NCBI GenBank assembly: GCA_946122785.1
Contig: CAMGYJ010000006.1
Coordinates: forward strand, 32,191,168 to 32,255,167
Length of the DNA: 64,000 nt
Origin: Linum tenue
Taxonomy: Eukaryota > Streptophyta > Magnoliopsida > Malpighiales > Linaceae
Reading direction: 5' to 3'
Every line of letters begins with the position of its first letter. Position 1 is the first letter of the stretch. Both the position numbers and the translations under genes were made by a program. Positions 45,401 to 57,243 of the stretch are shown one piece after another. The notes below the pieces were generated by a model that searched no databases, was not told the origin of the DNA, and saw only the letters and a program-made list of their open reading frames with translations.

Positions 45401-48400
45401 CATTTATCAGAAAGAAAATTTCAGCTCTTACACTTCCAGCATGGGTGTCGAAAAATCTGAAGATTAGTCTAAGAATGGTAGACTTGCCTGCATAGAACAA
45501 AACAGAAACATAAGTGTCCTACATTGGCGCACAGCACAGTGTGCAAGCTTCTGTGACCATTATAACAGTTGTTGCCTGAAAATCATGAGGATGCATATTT
45601 TCTCTATAAGAAAGCACAGTTGCACATCTGTCAACTATTAAGGCACATTAAGTAAATTAAAACACAACCATTCGATTTCCAACTCTCGGAACTTTATGTG
45701 GATTACTTTCCCACCTTAATGAGTGTCACTTTCATCCTTATTTAGGTTTTCACATTTTAGGACCTTATTAGATTACGTTTCACATGTATTGAAGGCTGAT
45801 GGGATTTTAATAAGTTTTGGATTTACGAGCATACAGCTGGCCAAGTAGTTTCCATAACCATCGGTAAATGTGGCACCACTCCTACATTAGGGGACGGATA
45901 AGCTTTAGGTTTCTCGTAGTTAGTAGCAGATAACAATTGGAAAAAAGGATAGGACGCTGAAGACTTGAAAACATTGGAATTGAATTTTCCAACCTAATCT
46001 AAGCTCAAAGTTTCAACTTCAGCGACTAAAACTTAAAATAAAATAAGTTCAAACATTAGAAAGGTTTCTACAAGTTTAGAAGTATATGTATTAACAAAAT
46101 AGTAACTTTAACAAAGCACAAAATATTTCACCCACCAATTGATGAATACGAGTATAAATGGAGAAAGGATACCCCTCTAATCTTTTTTTCCTATATCCTT
46201 CAATATTTTAATTTAGAAAGCTAAATACCCACTAAGCGTTACCAAATTCTAATCTTTCTCATTCTCCCAAAACTTAAATTTCAACTCCTTAAAGAAAATC
46301 TAATTGGTCCTATTTTTGGAGTACAAACAAGATTCTTAAATTTAGATCAGACAAAATGAACACAGTTCCTAAGGTCACCGTAAGGTTGAGAGGCACTATG
46401 GTCCTCACAATGTCCTACACTTCACATTCGTAACAAGATTACATGTCCTGGAACATAATGACTGAATTTGCATCATCAGTCAAAAGACATTTAGGACATC
46501 AAATTGTCCTCAATGAACAAAGCATGACAAAAATGACGAAGTGAATGGGTAAGATGGTAAAAGAGAAAATAGCCCATCAACAGTTCAACCAAAATCCAAA
46601 TATACAGAATCACACATTTAATTAAAAGAACAAATATATATATGAATGGAACTAAAATCTCACCACTTCCGCTTGTTCCCACAATGGCCACACTTTTTCC
46701 AGCTGGTACTATAAAAGATACACCATCGAGAATCTTCCTTTCAGGTAGGTAGCTGATAATACATTCAGGACCACAAACAAAGAGCATTGTAAAACAAAAT
46801 CAGTTGTAGTAGTATACTATACACCTACGTCATCAACTGAGATATAAACAAGTTTCAAACTTTCTTTGGCCATAAAGTGCCCATCACAGAGTAATTAAAC
46901 CATTTCAACTACATACAAAATGCTCAAACCAAGAAATTACAAGACCACTAATTCAGGAAACCCATAAACTCTTGATGTGAAGTTCTACAACAATAAAAGA
47001 CTTTTTCGTTTGAAAGTCGATGCAGATTGGAGTGGAAGGACAGGACATTAGCTTCAACTAGAAGTTTATATATTCTCTCCACAAAAAAGAAGAAGTTCAT
47101 TCACTTTAACAGGTTTCCATCGAACTAACAGAGAGTAACATAAGTGGAACTATCACTTTGAAGATAGAACCAACCAACCAATCCTAATTGATAACAAAGA
47201 GCATTTGACTTTAGGCTTAATATAAGTGCACATTACCAGATGGAACTTTCTAAATAAAAAACCATGAGAACATAACAAAAAACATGGAATCGATTTTACC
47301 ACAATGAATCCTGAACGCTAAAACAAAGAAAAGGCTCAAAAGCTTTAAAGAGAACATGCAGAATCTTAACCAAAAACACATAATAGGGAAACAAGTAAAA
47401 CAGAAACTAATGTTTTCATGTTATGCCACTGGAGAAGCTATTTGGACAAAGCGAAGTATATCGTGTGCGACAAAAAATTTATTTTGCTGCTAATGTCACT
47501 TGCTCTAATGTTTTTGTTACAGTTCAACAAGAGATTCCTGAACTTCTAATCATGGAAGAACCATAGTACCTGAAGGTCACACGGTCAAAATGTATGCTAC
47601 CGCCATTTAACTTCAACGGTTTTGCACCTTCTTTATCAGTAATCTCAGCTGTCACCTGAGGAAATCCATCATTAAAATATGTACTGGTCATTCTTTGCTT
47701 TTCATCAAATCAATAAAAAAATACCATAAATAGTCTAATACAGGATATTGTACAGAAACAAAGTATTACCAATATCATATAATACTGCTACGATCAAACT
47801 GATGCAGAGGAACTATCTAGCCTCTCAAGCGTAATTAGTTTGACCATTTCGATCTAGTGTTTAAACTTGGTAGCCCAGTTACAAAAAACTGATAGCTATA
47901 ACAATTGGGATGGAAGATACTTATAACTGATCTGAATCCAAGTTGTTATAAAATGTTAAAAAAATATACCTCAAGCAGTTGAAACAATGACTTCATGTCA
48001 ACTAAGCTCTGCACAGTTTCACGATAAACGCTGCCTAGGAAATTAAGTGGAAGAGATAGCTGGAAAAGCAGCCCATTCACCATAACCTGTGTTTTTTGTA
48101 TTAAAACTGCAGTGTCATTGTGAGAGCACCATATGATGAAATGAGAATAATATAAACAAGTGGATATGGTAAGATTTACCAAATCACCAACAGTCATCCT
48201 GCCTTCCAAAATCCCATGTGAACAAAGAACCATAGCTGTTGATAGAGCTGTGCTGAATATTGCATTCTGGCCAAAATTAAGCCAAGCAAGACTCCGTTGT
48301 GTTTTTAAGGCAGCATCTTCATATCCTAGAAAGCAGGAAAATTTCAGAAAAGACATAAGAAGATATAGGTGATAGGAAAAGTGTGGCTACGTGAGCACAA

Positions 48401-50874
48401 AAGCATTTTAATTATTAGCATCAGACTAACAAGTTGCATGACCACTAGAAGAGCAGAAAATACTTGAAGTTTTGTCCAAGGATGTGTAGGAGACAAGCTA
48501 TATCGAGTTTGTAGCCAAGCACTTGCACACATGCACACCTTACTTACGCAACCGTTTTAACTAATCTTGTTGACAAACCCGATTAAAACCACGAGTATTT
48601 GACTTCAAGCTAATAACTAAAGAACTTACTTTTTAAGAATTCATCATATTTATCAGTTTCATAAGCTTCGTTGTTGAAATACTTGACTGTCTGGAAAGGG
48701 AAAGAGATCATACACATGCAAACAACAAATGTTAGGGAAAAATGAAATTTTAATGGAATAGTTCTAGCAACATGTTCTCACCTCATAATTGATAAGAGAA
48801 TCAACTGCCCTGGTGCCAGCATCATTGTCAGCCTTATTCATGGCCTTCCTAAACTTTGTTCTCCACTAGAATGAGTAGCAGTTCAAAAGAAGTGACAGCA
48901 TAAGCTTCAGTCGCTTGAGAATAGATAAAGAGGTGAAACAACAAGAAAGACAAAGAGGCTTCCGGTAAAGGCTTCACATCCGTGGAAGCTTAAATCAGAA
49001 GAAATATTGCGGCTTCCCACAATACAATAAAATTTAGCTAAAGCAAGTCTACTAATCCAAGATGGAATAGCTGGAATGATAGACTACCAATTTTATATGT
49101 TCACAACACAATGAAGATTATGATACCTGTGTCACTGACAATGTGAAAGCAATATATGCAGCAACAGAGAGTGAAGTGATCCATGCAAAAGGTGCACCAA
49201 AGTTGTAGGCCAGGATACCTGACACCATAGATATCTGAAAGAAAATGCAAGTTGAGTGTATGTTCATCGCCAAGAAATAAGTAAACAATTGCAGGGATGG
49301 AGTGCCAAAGCACATGATACGTTTTGACTAAAAATCTAAAGAATTCGTTACTAGCACAAGCTCACATCAACACTAACAAGGACAGATGTATCTACTGAAA
49401 CAAAATACTCCAGGATCAGGATAACTTAGAGAGCAGCCAAAGTAATAGAAGTACCTCTATGATGGTTGGTACAACATTGAAGACCATAGCAGAGAGGATA
49501 AAGTTTATCGCGCGGCTACCACGATCAATTATTCTATTTAATGCTCCAGTTTCTCGGCTGCACATAGAGAGACAAGTGCAGAAATGTATAGCAGTTCAAA
49601 TGTTAAAAGCAAATCATATCGATAGCCAACAAGCAAAGGAACCAGTACCTGAGGTGATAACGGAGGTCAAGGTCATGCAAATGGGAAAAAACCTGGAATT
49701 GGTGGCCGAAGGAAAGTGGAAAGTGAACAAATGAGTATACAATTGGTGACCAAGAGGAGCAAATCAAGCAAACATCACATAAAACAGTGGTCCCTATCAC
49801 ACTGTGATGACGATTGTCCACAGAGAAGAAAATGATGTGGGACTCGAGAGAAAAGTTACCTTTCTCGATACCAACCGAATGGTGCGGAGAGCAACCTTAG
49901 AAAACACAGCAGTTCTCAACTCTGGCTCAAAAGAAATTCATTCAATATTTCAAAAAGATCAGGAAGAATACAAGCTTAAAAGAAACTTACGTAAAAACAA
50001 GAGAATGCTTGAAGATTATGACAATGCAAGAGGTAGCAATGACATTGGAATGGACATAGGAACCACATATCATCAACAAGAGAAAGGTAAGGTACCATTA
50101 AAAGCAGCTCCCGTGCAGCGAGCTATGCCATACCCAACCAGGACAGAGGCAGGGGTAGCAAAAAGTACAGTGAGGGTGGAATTGGCAGCCGTGAAGGAAG
50201 CAAGTTCGGAGACATTGGAAGTGGCAGTGGTCAGCCAATCAACAGCAAGCTTGAAAAGGAAAGGCACCTGAACGTTCAAGACCTTAGCCCCGACGAGAAA
50301 GGTGAGTGCAGCGATAACCCTCATGCGGAATTCAAGGTTATCCTTCATCCACAAGTAAGTAGCTAGCCTCCGCAGGATTTTCATGTCCGCGACTTTCTCC
50401 TCCTGTGGTTTAGGAGTAGCGACTGGTGGCGAGCCGTTAACACTCTTGTTGGGAGTGGTACTACTACTAGCAGCAGCAGCTGAGGAGCTGGAGTAGAGAA
50501 CGCGGCCATTGAAGCTTAATTTTTTCTGCTCATAGCAAACAAAGATCAGGAAAAGCAAATCCACAATGAGCAAATGAATTGATCAAACGGAAAACGTAAG
50601 TTGAGGGAGAAGCAAGAGCCACCGGTTGCGGGAAGGAAGCAGAATCAGCTTGAAATGAATTAAGGTGCACCCGAAGCGGGATTCGAGCTGATGTCAAATT
50701 ATTCCTCCGATTAAGCTTGGGCTGTGAATAATAATCAGCATAGCACACGGAAGAAGATGAAGCAGAACGGAAAGAACGCAAGGAAGAGGAGGTAAATTGG
50801 AGCCTTCCGGCTTCAGCTGCTCTGCACCACTTGCAAGTCGCAATTGCTGCTGCTCTACCGGCTCCCGCCATCAT
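42426..50874 (-). CDS. ABCB25: Mitochondrial half ABC transporter, ABCB25/ATM3 type
   Basis: Nineteen exons, all phase-consistent with GT-AG sites: 50596-50874, 50096-50525, 49860-49921, 49649-49692, 49455-49557, 49127-49234, 48782-48865, 48630-48690, 48180-48325, 47970-48086, 47570-47655, 46664-46752, 45432-45487, 44955-45035, 44766-44831, 44558-44650, 44194-44258, 43303-43438, 42426-42569. Total 2250 nt, 749 residues. Residues 1-93 are Arg/Ser-rich like a mitochondrial presequence. The transmembrane domain follows ([40 protein letters not shown]). In the nucleotide-binding domain Walker A GTSGSGKST is at 532-540 (split by an intron after G537), Q-loop VVPQDT, signature LSGGEKQ at 636-642, Walker B ILLCDE at 656-661, His 692. 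One TMD plus one NBD means it works as a dimer. The family exports a glutathione-linked sulfur compound from mitochondria for cytosolic Fe-S assembly and supports molybdenum-cofactor synthesis. Start: ATG at 50874; an in-frame ATG at 50937 is possible. A 22-bp poly-A run (44415-44436) lies in an intron. Looks functional. Confidence 0.96.
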
Positions 50875-51174
50875 TCCCTCCGAATCTTCCCTTTTCCAAC
50901 TTCCAGTCCAGACAGAAAATCCCGGAGAAGAGACCAACAGCGCAGCAGGCGGATAAGCCGGAAGTAGAGCTGGCGGCGGCGGGAGTTTTGGCCGCTTTTA
51001 ATTTCTTTTCTGGTGGCGCCCAGGGCGGAGGCTATGGGCTGACTGCTGATGGCAATTGGTTGAGTTGTTCCGACCAAATCCAACTCACCAGTAGTATCCG
51101 TCAAAATAATTTGCTAAAAATTTCATTGAGATTTGACTTTTGAAAGAGAAAATTGTACCCAATCAAGCGGTTAC
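50875..51174 (-). promoter_or_regulatory. ABCB25 5' UTR and proximal promoter
   Basis: Only about 300 bp separate the start codon from a hAT insertion at 51175, so the insertion forms part of the upstream regulatory region. No convincing TATA box on the minus strand. Confidence 0.45.
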
Positions 51175-52051
51175 CAGTGCTGTCAAAGTCGAACCGAGCC
51201 GGCCGGCCGAACCGCCAAAGCCGCCACCCGGCCGTAAAACCGGCTCGGATTAGCTATTTAACCGCCACGGTTTTATACAGCAGCCGAAGTGGTTAACCGC
51301 TCGAGCCGCTCAAGCCGGTCGTGCGGTTGGGCCGTTTGGTTTACCCTAAAAAAAAATAGAAAAGGCCAATCGTGGAATCGGCCGTCAACACCTCTTGTCC
51401 CGGCATCGGCACTTCCCTACGGCATCGCCATCCGCAGTCGCCATCGCATCGCCATCGCCAGTCCTTGTTGTAGCAAGCAGCTCCATGCTCCCGGCGCTTC
51501 CATCCCGTGGCCACCGTTGCAAGCAGCTCCCTGCTAAGCTGCCCTGTCTCACCAGAGGCTTGGATTGAATCCGAGCCATTTCGCGGATTGGGATGAGGAA
51601 GAGCATTTAAGGGTTAAGAAAGGATGAGGAAGAATTGAATGTGGTGATGGATTTTTGAGGAATTGCAGAAGGCTATAGTGGCTGAAAATGAAAATAGGTG
51701 CGGCGGTGGGAGAGGAGGAAGGAGAGAGGGAGGGGGGATGGGGAAGTGGAAGGAAGGAGAGTGATGGGTGGGGAAGCGGCGCTGTCGCTTAGGATTAGGT
51801 TAGGGTTTTTTACTTTTTTTTAGTTGATGTATATATATGTTGTGTAGAATTATTAAATGGTACCTGTAATTATCATTTTTACTCATTAAATCATTGAATT
51901 ATTACTTTATGTGTGTTCTACTATGATATTATATTGTTTATAATGTACCGGTTCTCAAACGGTTTTTAAACGGTCTAATGCCGGCTGGACCACTAATGAC
52001 CGAGCCGTTCACGTTACCGGGTCATACTCCAGCTCGGCTTTGACAGCATTG
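51175..52051. mobile_element. Non-autonomous hAT element, 877 bp, 8-bp target duplication
   Basis: Inverted ends CAGTGCTGTCAAAG (51175) and CTTTGACAGCATTG (ending 52051). Perfect 8-bp target repeat GCGGTTAC at 51167-51174 and 52052-52059. Subterminal parts are rich in CCGGC/GCCGG and ACCG motifs. A different hAT family from the TAGGGATGGCAA elements. ORFs inside (51289-51537) are repeat translations. Confidence 0.93.
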
Positions 52052-52066
52052 GCGGTTACGCTCTAG

Positions 52067-52650
52067 TGATTCGGGTCTAATTGTAGACATTTTTACCCCA
52101 TTTTACTTATATGTTTGAAGCACTTTTACTTTGTGAGTTTCGGTTTTACGCTAGGTTGTATGTGTTCTTAGTATGTTTCAGATCCTAGCAGGTGAAATCG
52201 ACCTCGGGAAAGAAAGTTGGATGAAAAGGAGCGAAAACGGATCAAAAGGGAGCAATCAACAGGAGTTCACAGTGGAGGCCAGAAGTTCACGGTCAGCCAG
52301 ACCGTGATGACGAGGCGCGAATCGTGAAGTGTGTGGAGTCCAGAGGGGTTTCGTCCATCTCGCGGGCATTTAGTAGTTCACGTCCACTTGGTCGTGATAA
52401 TTAGCTCCAGACCGTGAAGAGCGTTAATGAAACAGCGCGCTTTTGCTCAACATCATGGTCCAAGCTTATAGTTCACGGGCGGGAACTGGGACCGTGAAAA
52501 GTCGTAGATCTGGGAATAAAAGGAGAGCTGAGCTGAAAGAGAAAGGGGGAGAACCTAGTGTGAGAAAACTTCTTCTTCTTCTTCAGATTTCTAAGAAAGT
52601 GACGAACAAGAGACGAGAAGAAAGTTAGGAGTTCATCCAAGCTCCAAGAA
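52067..52650 (+). mobile_element. 5' LTR fragment of the plus-strand Athila element
   Basis: It starts TGATTCGGGTCTAATTG and parallels the 3' LTR at 59189 closely until TTCATCCAAGCTCCA near 52650, where homology stops. The rest of the LTR, the primer site and the first part of gag are deleted, so the LTR runs into mid-gag. The TATA position reads AATAAAAG (52515) where the 3' LTR has TATAAAAG. Confidence 0.85.
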
Positions 52651-52702
52651 CAACATCCAGTTCCAAGGGCTTCAGGATGAGTCCCCAAGGGAGCATATCT
52701 AA

Positions 52703-53986
52703 AGATACATTGAGATTTCAGGAAGCTTGAAGGTCAATAGGGTATCCGACAAGGCTTTGGAGTTGAGGCTTTTCTCCTACTCTCTTGCGGGGAAAGCGCT
52801 CTGGTGGCTCAATAATAAATCACCCCTCTCGATTACCTCATGGGATGACTTGCTTAACAAGTTCATGGCCCGATATTGTCCACCTTCCAAGATGGCGGAG
52901 TGGCGCAAGAAGATCAACCACTTCGCTCAAGAGAAGGATGAGACATTGAGGGATGCATGGGAGAGGTACTCCAACTTTTTCCTCAAATGCCCACATCATG
53001 GGTTTGGAGAGCAGTTTCGGATGGAAACCTTCTACGACGGTCTCCTTCAAGAAGACAAGATTCCCATTCACTATCTATGACAAGAGAACTTGGTGAAAAA
53101 GACCCCATTTGAATGACTGCTTTGCTAAGATATGGCGACAAATGGGTATGATTGGGGTTCGATGAGACGTGGTGGAAAAGATGCCAAGAGAGGATTACCT
53201 CGCTCGCTGCCAAGATTGACCAGTTGATCAATGCACTTCTTGAGGATAAGAACCAAGGGAAGAAGCCGGTGATGGCGCGTGATTGGTGTTCGAGTACCAA
53301 GCGGAGTTCCAATTGATGAAGGAAGCAAATACCCGGGAAGAACAAGTAAGCTACATCACCAATGCTAGGGGAAACAACAACAACCTCTATAGCAACACTT
53401 ACAAACCGGGGTGGAAAAACCATACAAACCTCGCTTGGTCTCCCTCGAGCAATCCAAGACCCCCCGGTTTCCAAGGACCGACGGCGAACTATCAAGCATA
53501 CCTTCTTTCATTCTACAAAGGCCCCAATTTCAAGGGTCAAACTTACAACAACCATTCCCAGCGCAAGGTGGTCAAGGGTTCCAACAACAACAACCCGACA
53601 AGTTTGCAAAACTTGAAGACCTAGTTACCGCCTTTGTGAGTACAAGCTCACAGAAGTTCAAGAAGATCGAGCAATTCATGGATGTAGCGACAAGCAAGTT
53701 TTCTTCAGTTAAGGTGGGTCTAAGGAGCCATCAAGCAAGTCTTCAAAATTTGGAGACCTAAATCGGTAACCTTGCCAGGATCCTTACTGAAAGACCGAGG
53801 GGAGCTCGACCTTCCCAAACTATTGCCAACCCCAAGGATCAAAACGCCGGGTTGAATGTTATTCTCTTGAGAAGCGGGAAGGTAACTCCGGATGTTGTTC
53901 CTAAGGAAGTAATCGAAGAAGAAAAGACACCTCCAACGGTTGATGATCAAGAACTCTTGGAATGAGAGGGGGAAGAGGCTAAGAAG
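52703..53986 (+). pseudogene. Athila gag, 5'-deleted and decayed
   Basis: It enters mid-domain with VNRVSDKALELRLFSYSLAG, then KALWWLNNKSPLSITSWDDL, LLNKFMARYCPPSKMAEWRK, ETLRDAWERYSNFFLKCPHH and METFYDGL, the Retrotrans_gag core. After stops and frameshifts come a Gln/Asn-rich region, FQQQQPDKFAKLEDLVTAF, LQNLET-stop-IGNLARILTER and ILLRSGKV. No start codon of its own (TTG at 52727 in the open frame). Confidence 0.85.
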
Positions 53987-54760
53987 GTGTTGCCAATGCC
54001 ACCACTAGTGGCTGAGTACGAGCATCCTCTTCCTTTCCCTACGAGAGTGCACAAGGACCGGTTGGAGGCGGAGGGTGGAAAGTTCGTGGAGATTCTCAAG
54101 AAGCTCCACATTACCATTCCTTTTCTGGAGGCAATGACGTACATGCCAAGGTACGCCAAGTACCTAAATGGGCTTCTTGTGAAGAAGCAAAAGTTTGAAG
54201 ACCTGGCAACCGTCACCTTGGGCAAGGAGCCCTCATTCAGAACAAGTTTCCTAAAAAGCCAAAAGATCCAGGTAGTTTTACCATCCCTCTTTGCATCGGA
54301 GCATGCAATATAGAAAATTCCTTGGTGGATTTAGGTACGAACATTAACATCATGCCATTTAAGCTTTACAAGAAATTGAACCTAGGTGAATTGAAACCCA
54401 CTAGGTTAATTGTCACATTGACTTACCGCTTGGTGATTAGCCCTAGGGGTATTGTTGAAGACGTGCTACTGAGGGTGGGAACATTTTATTATCCGGCGGA
54501 TTTCATCATCCTTGACATCAGTGAAGATGCGGATATGCCCTCATAGTAGGACGTCCTTTCCTTGCCACCGCCAAGCCCTTAATTGATGTTAATGAGAGTA
54601 CTTTGATCTTGAGAGATGGAGAGGAGCGAATTACCTTTTTGGTTGACCCTAAGAGTAAGAATGATGATGTTAAGGAAGTGGAATCGAATGGTATGTTTGG
54701 AAGTGGGGGTGAGCCACTCAAGGCGAACCCCACTAAACTCTTGTTCCTTGTGATGATGTG
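53987..54760 (+). pseudogene. Athila aspartic protease and linker, decayed
   Basis: YEHPLPFPTRVHKDRLEAEG, LKKLHITIPFLEAMTYMPRY and KYLNGLLVKKQKFEDLATVT match the linker before protease. The core is VDLGTNINIMPFKLYKKLNL with DLGT as active-site region, then YPADFIILDISEDADMP and, after a frameshift near 54545, GRPFLATAKPLIDVNESTLI. No reverse transcriptase follows. Confidence 0.85.
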
Positions 54761-55120
54761 AAACATGAACCTAAGGCGGGTACCAAACCCGAAGGGAGGA
54801 AGAAGAAAGTGTGGCGTGCAAAGATGAGCCATGCCTTTATCCAAAAGAAGGACAAGGGCAAGGCGAGAGTGCCCAGTCAAGAGGGCCATCTTTTACAGCT
54901 TAAGATGGAAGGTGACAAGCCTCACCTCGAGACCGTGGCGGATCCACTCTCAGAGGCCTCGTGCTCTCAAGCATGAAATATCCGCAATGTCGAGCTAGTG
55001 ACATTAAACTAGTACTTGTTGGGAGGCAACCCAATGTAGGTTTGTTTTCTTTTCATTATTTTCCCTTTTGTGATTGAGTGATGAGTTCAAGTGGTTGAAT
55101 GGTGATCACCGTGCCAGAGT
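54761..55120 (+). other. Post-protease region directly joined to the pol terminus signal
   Basis: A 72-codon open stretch (54758-54976, Lys-rich) is followed by TTGTTGGGAGGCAACCCAAT (55016-55035), the signal that follows integrase in this lineage. All RT, RNase H and integrase sequence (about 3 kb in the minus-strand relative) is missing. Confidence 0.6.
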
Positions 55121-55139
55121 TGTGTGTCTGAATGTTTTG

Positions 55140-55557
55140 GATGTTTTGCCCGAGATCACGGTTGGGAAGTTATTTTAAAATCAAACCCCGTCCGTGAACT
55201 TCGGGATCGTGCTATATAAAGGGGTCGTGATCCCTTTCTCTTCACTTCACTCCTCATCTCCACCGGAATTCTCTGAAACATCGCCGGAAAACCGCGACAA
55301 ACCTTTATTTTCCGTCGATTTTGGCGACTTTCGGCCACCCAAAACCAAAACTAGACCCAATATTCCCACGTCTGGACGCCCCTTAGCCGAAGTTTTGGAG
55401 CGATTTGGCTCAACTTTGTTCCAGCATGGCGATTTCCGGTGCGCTTCCGGCGAGCTTCATGCGAAGCTCCAGCGAGCCTCTCTGGCCAGTTTTTCTATCA
55501 TTTTTGAATCCCTCGCCATCTCCTCACCTTCCCCTTCGATCCTACTTGAGTCTCCAA
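55140..55557 (+). promoter_or_regulatory. Predicted internal promoter and leader for the env-like ORF
   Basis: GAGATCACGG and CCGTGAACTTCGGGATCGTG precede a TATA box TATATAAA (55213-55220). The TATA box is framed by GGGATC (left) and GATCCC (right). A leader of roughly 310 nt follows, ending GAGTCTCCAA|GTGTGTTTTG at 55557/55558. The minus-strand element has the same order. The ORF 55194-55568 in this leader has no known domain. Confidence 0.5.
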
Positions 55558-56138
55558 GTGTGTTTTGAACTTTTACCTTGTCAATTTTGAAGAATAGGAT
55601 TAGGGTTCTAGGTGAGGGGTTTTTTTGATTACTGCATGAATATTGAAATTGGGTGAGGGGTTAGTCGATTTATGTTATTTGAATGATGCATGAAGTGATT
55701 ACGAGCTTGATTGAGCCTTGGTGGGAAAGATTTGGTATGATTGGTGTTTGAATTGGAAAATGCCCAACAAGTGCAATATGTGAATGAATGTTGATCTACT
55801 TTTATGCATGATGGTTGGTGGCCATCAAGGCATGGTTTAGATTCAAGATTGCAACTTTGATGAACTTTGAATTTCCTAGAACCATGTCTCGATGTATCTT
55901 GTGTGGGAATGAGCTTAATTGTTGGTAAACCGATCTTGTGAACAGCCTTAGAGGTGTATAGTCATAGTGGAATCCTAAGTGTTGGGGAATCCTTTTCTCC
56001 CCGATGATTTGAGATTGACAAAATCTTTCCATGTATGATGTATGGCTTTTGATGTTTTTGTAGGATGGTTGATCCAAATCACTCGTACCTTGCAGAGATC
56101 CCTAGGGCACCTGCATTGGGCTTTTGATGTTTTTGCAG
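55558..56138 (+). promoter_or_regulatory. Predicted intron in the env leader, acceptor duplicated
   Basis: Donor at 55558 (GTGTGT). Two acceptor-ATG units: GATGTTTTTGTAG|GATGG (AG at 56063) and GATGTTTTTGCAG|GATGG (AG at 56138). Intron length 506 or 581 nt. Confidence 0.5.
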
Positions 56139-56193
56139 GATGGTTGATCCAAATCACTCGTACCTTGCAGAGATCCCTAGGGCACCTGCATTT
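56044..56193 (+). repeat. 75-bp tandem duplication covering acceptor and env start
   Basis: Copies 56044-56118 and 56119-56193 differ at essentially one or two bases (TAG/CAG at the acceptor). The unit length is a multiple of three. Confidence 0.92.
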
Positions 56194-57243
56194 CAAAGTA
56201 GCCTGAGATTATGGAGGAGGGCTCCGTTTGGGACTCATTGGTGGCTCGATTTCCGAGAATTTGATGCGTTGAACTGTGGAGATGCCATGTGAAAAGCTGT
56301 GGCACATCCTCAATGGCGCCGATTCCTCAAAATTGAGGATGACATCTTCGAGGAAATCTGCATCGAATTCTTTAACACCTTCGCTCTTTTCCAGCAGAAG
56401 ATTTCCCCCCGGGGATCGTGACCCCATATTCAGATTCTTCTTGGGTGGTACACTCCGTGCTATGAGTTTTGATGAGCTTTCACAAGCTTGGGGGGGGGGG
56501 GGGGGACGAATCGGTGGCGGAAGTGGACGTCATCCAAGATTTCGACTCCCAAGTTGCGTTCAAAAAGGTCTGCCTCCCTTTGCATTGACGGAACCATTTT
56601 GATCCAGCACATGCCACGGGTACCATTCTCAAGCCCCAATGGCATGTCATTAATGCACTCCTCACCCATTCCATCTTTTCGAGTGGCAAGTCAACCAACA
56701 ATATCAATAAAAGATCTCTCCTTTCCTTCGCTGCAATGGCTAATGGAGGAGTGCTTGTTCACATCGGGTCTATCTTGGCCAATTCTTTTGCCAAGGCCAT
56801 TGGCAACAAGAGAAATGATGTCATGTACTTGGGGCCCTACATCACTAGGATTGCGCGACATTTAGCTATCGACTTGAGTGGCTACACAAAGCAAGGGCGG
56901 ACTACTAAATTCTAGGAAGAGACCTTGAATGCCATGCACTTGCTCAAAATCCTGGACCATACCGATACATTGAGGGCCTTTTCATACCACCAAGGCTTCC
57001 TCCCACGCATCCACGCCAGTGCCGTTGTCGACAACCTGCACCACCACTATTATCATCATCTACCAAAGCCGGTCCTTCCTCATCCGCAGTCCACCTCGAC
57101 GATCAAGTCACTCGCATCGAGGAGCAGTACACAGGGGTATCCACACGATTGGATAGATCCCACTCTTTGCTGGAGCGGATAGCTCAACGTCAGGGAGTCT
57201 TGTTTGACGACGAGGAGCACCCATCTACATCTCGAGAGAGGTA
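56140..57243 (+). pseudogene. Athila env-like (ATHILA family) ORF, decayed
   Basis: It starts MVDPNHSYLAEIPRAPAFQS at 56140 (an identical start in the duplicated copy at 56065). Blocks: FGTHWWLDFREFDALN, EDDIFEEICIEFFNTFALFQ, then in another frame HVINALLTHSIFSSGKSTNN, KRSLLSFAAMANGG, VHIGSILANSF, YLGPYITRIARHLAIDLSGY, the core of the Athila downstream ORF. A His/Pro-rich tail follows. Broken by stops, frameshifts and a 16-bp G run (56490-56505). Env function is unproven for the family. Confidence 0.82.
56490..56505 (+). repeat. 16-bp poly-G tract
   Basis: A homopolymer run inside the env-like remnant that changes reading frame; its length may be unreliable in the assembly. Confidence 0.95.

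Noticed and set aside
49804..50271. 155-codon plus-strand ORF
   Set aside because: Antisense to ABCB25 exons 2-3; splice sites and protein motifs support the minus strand.
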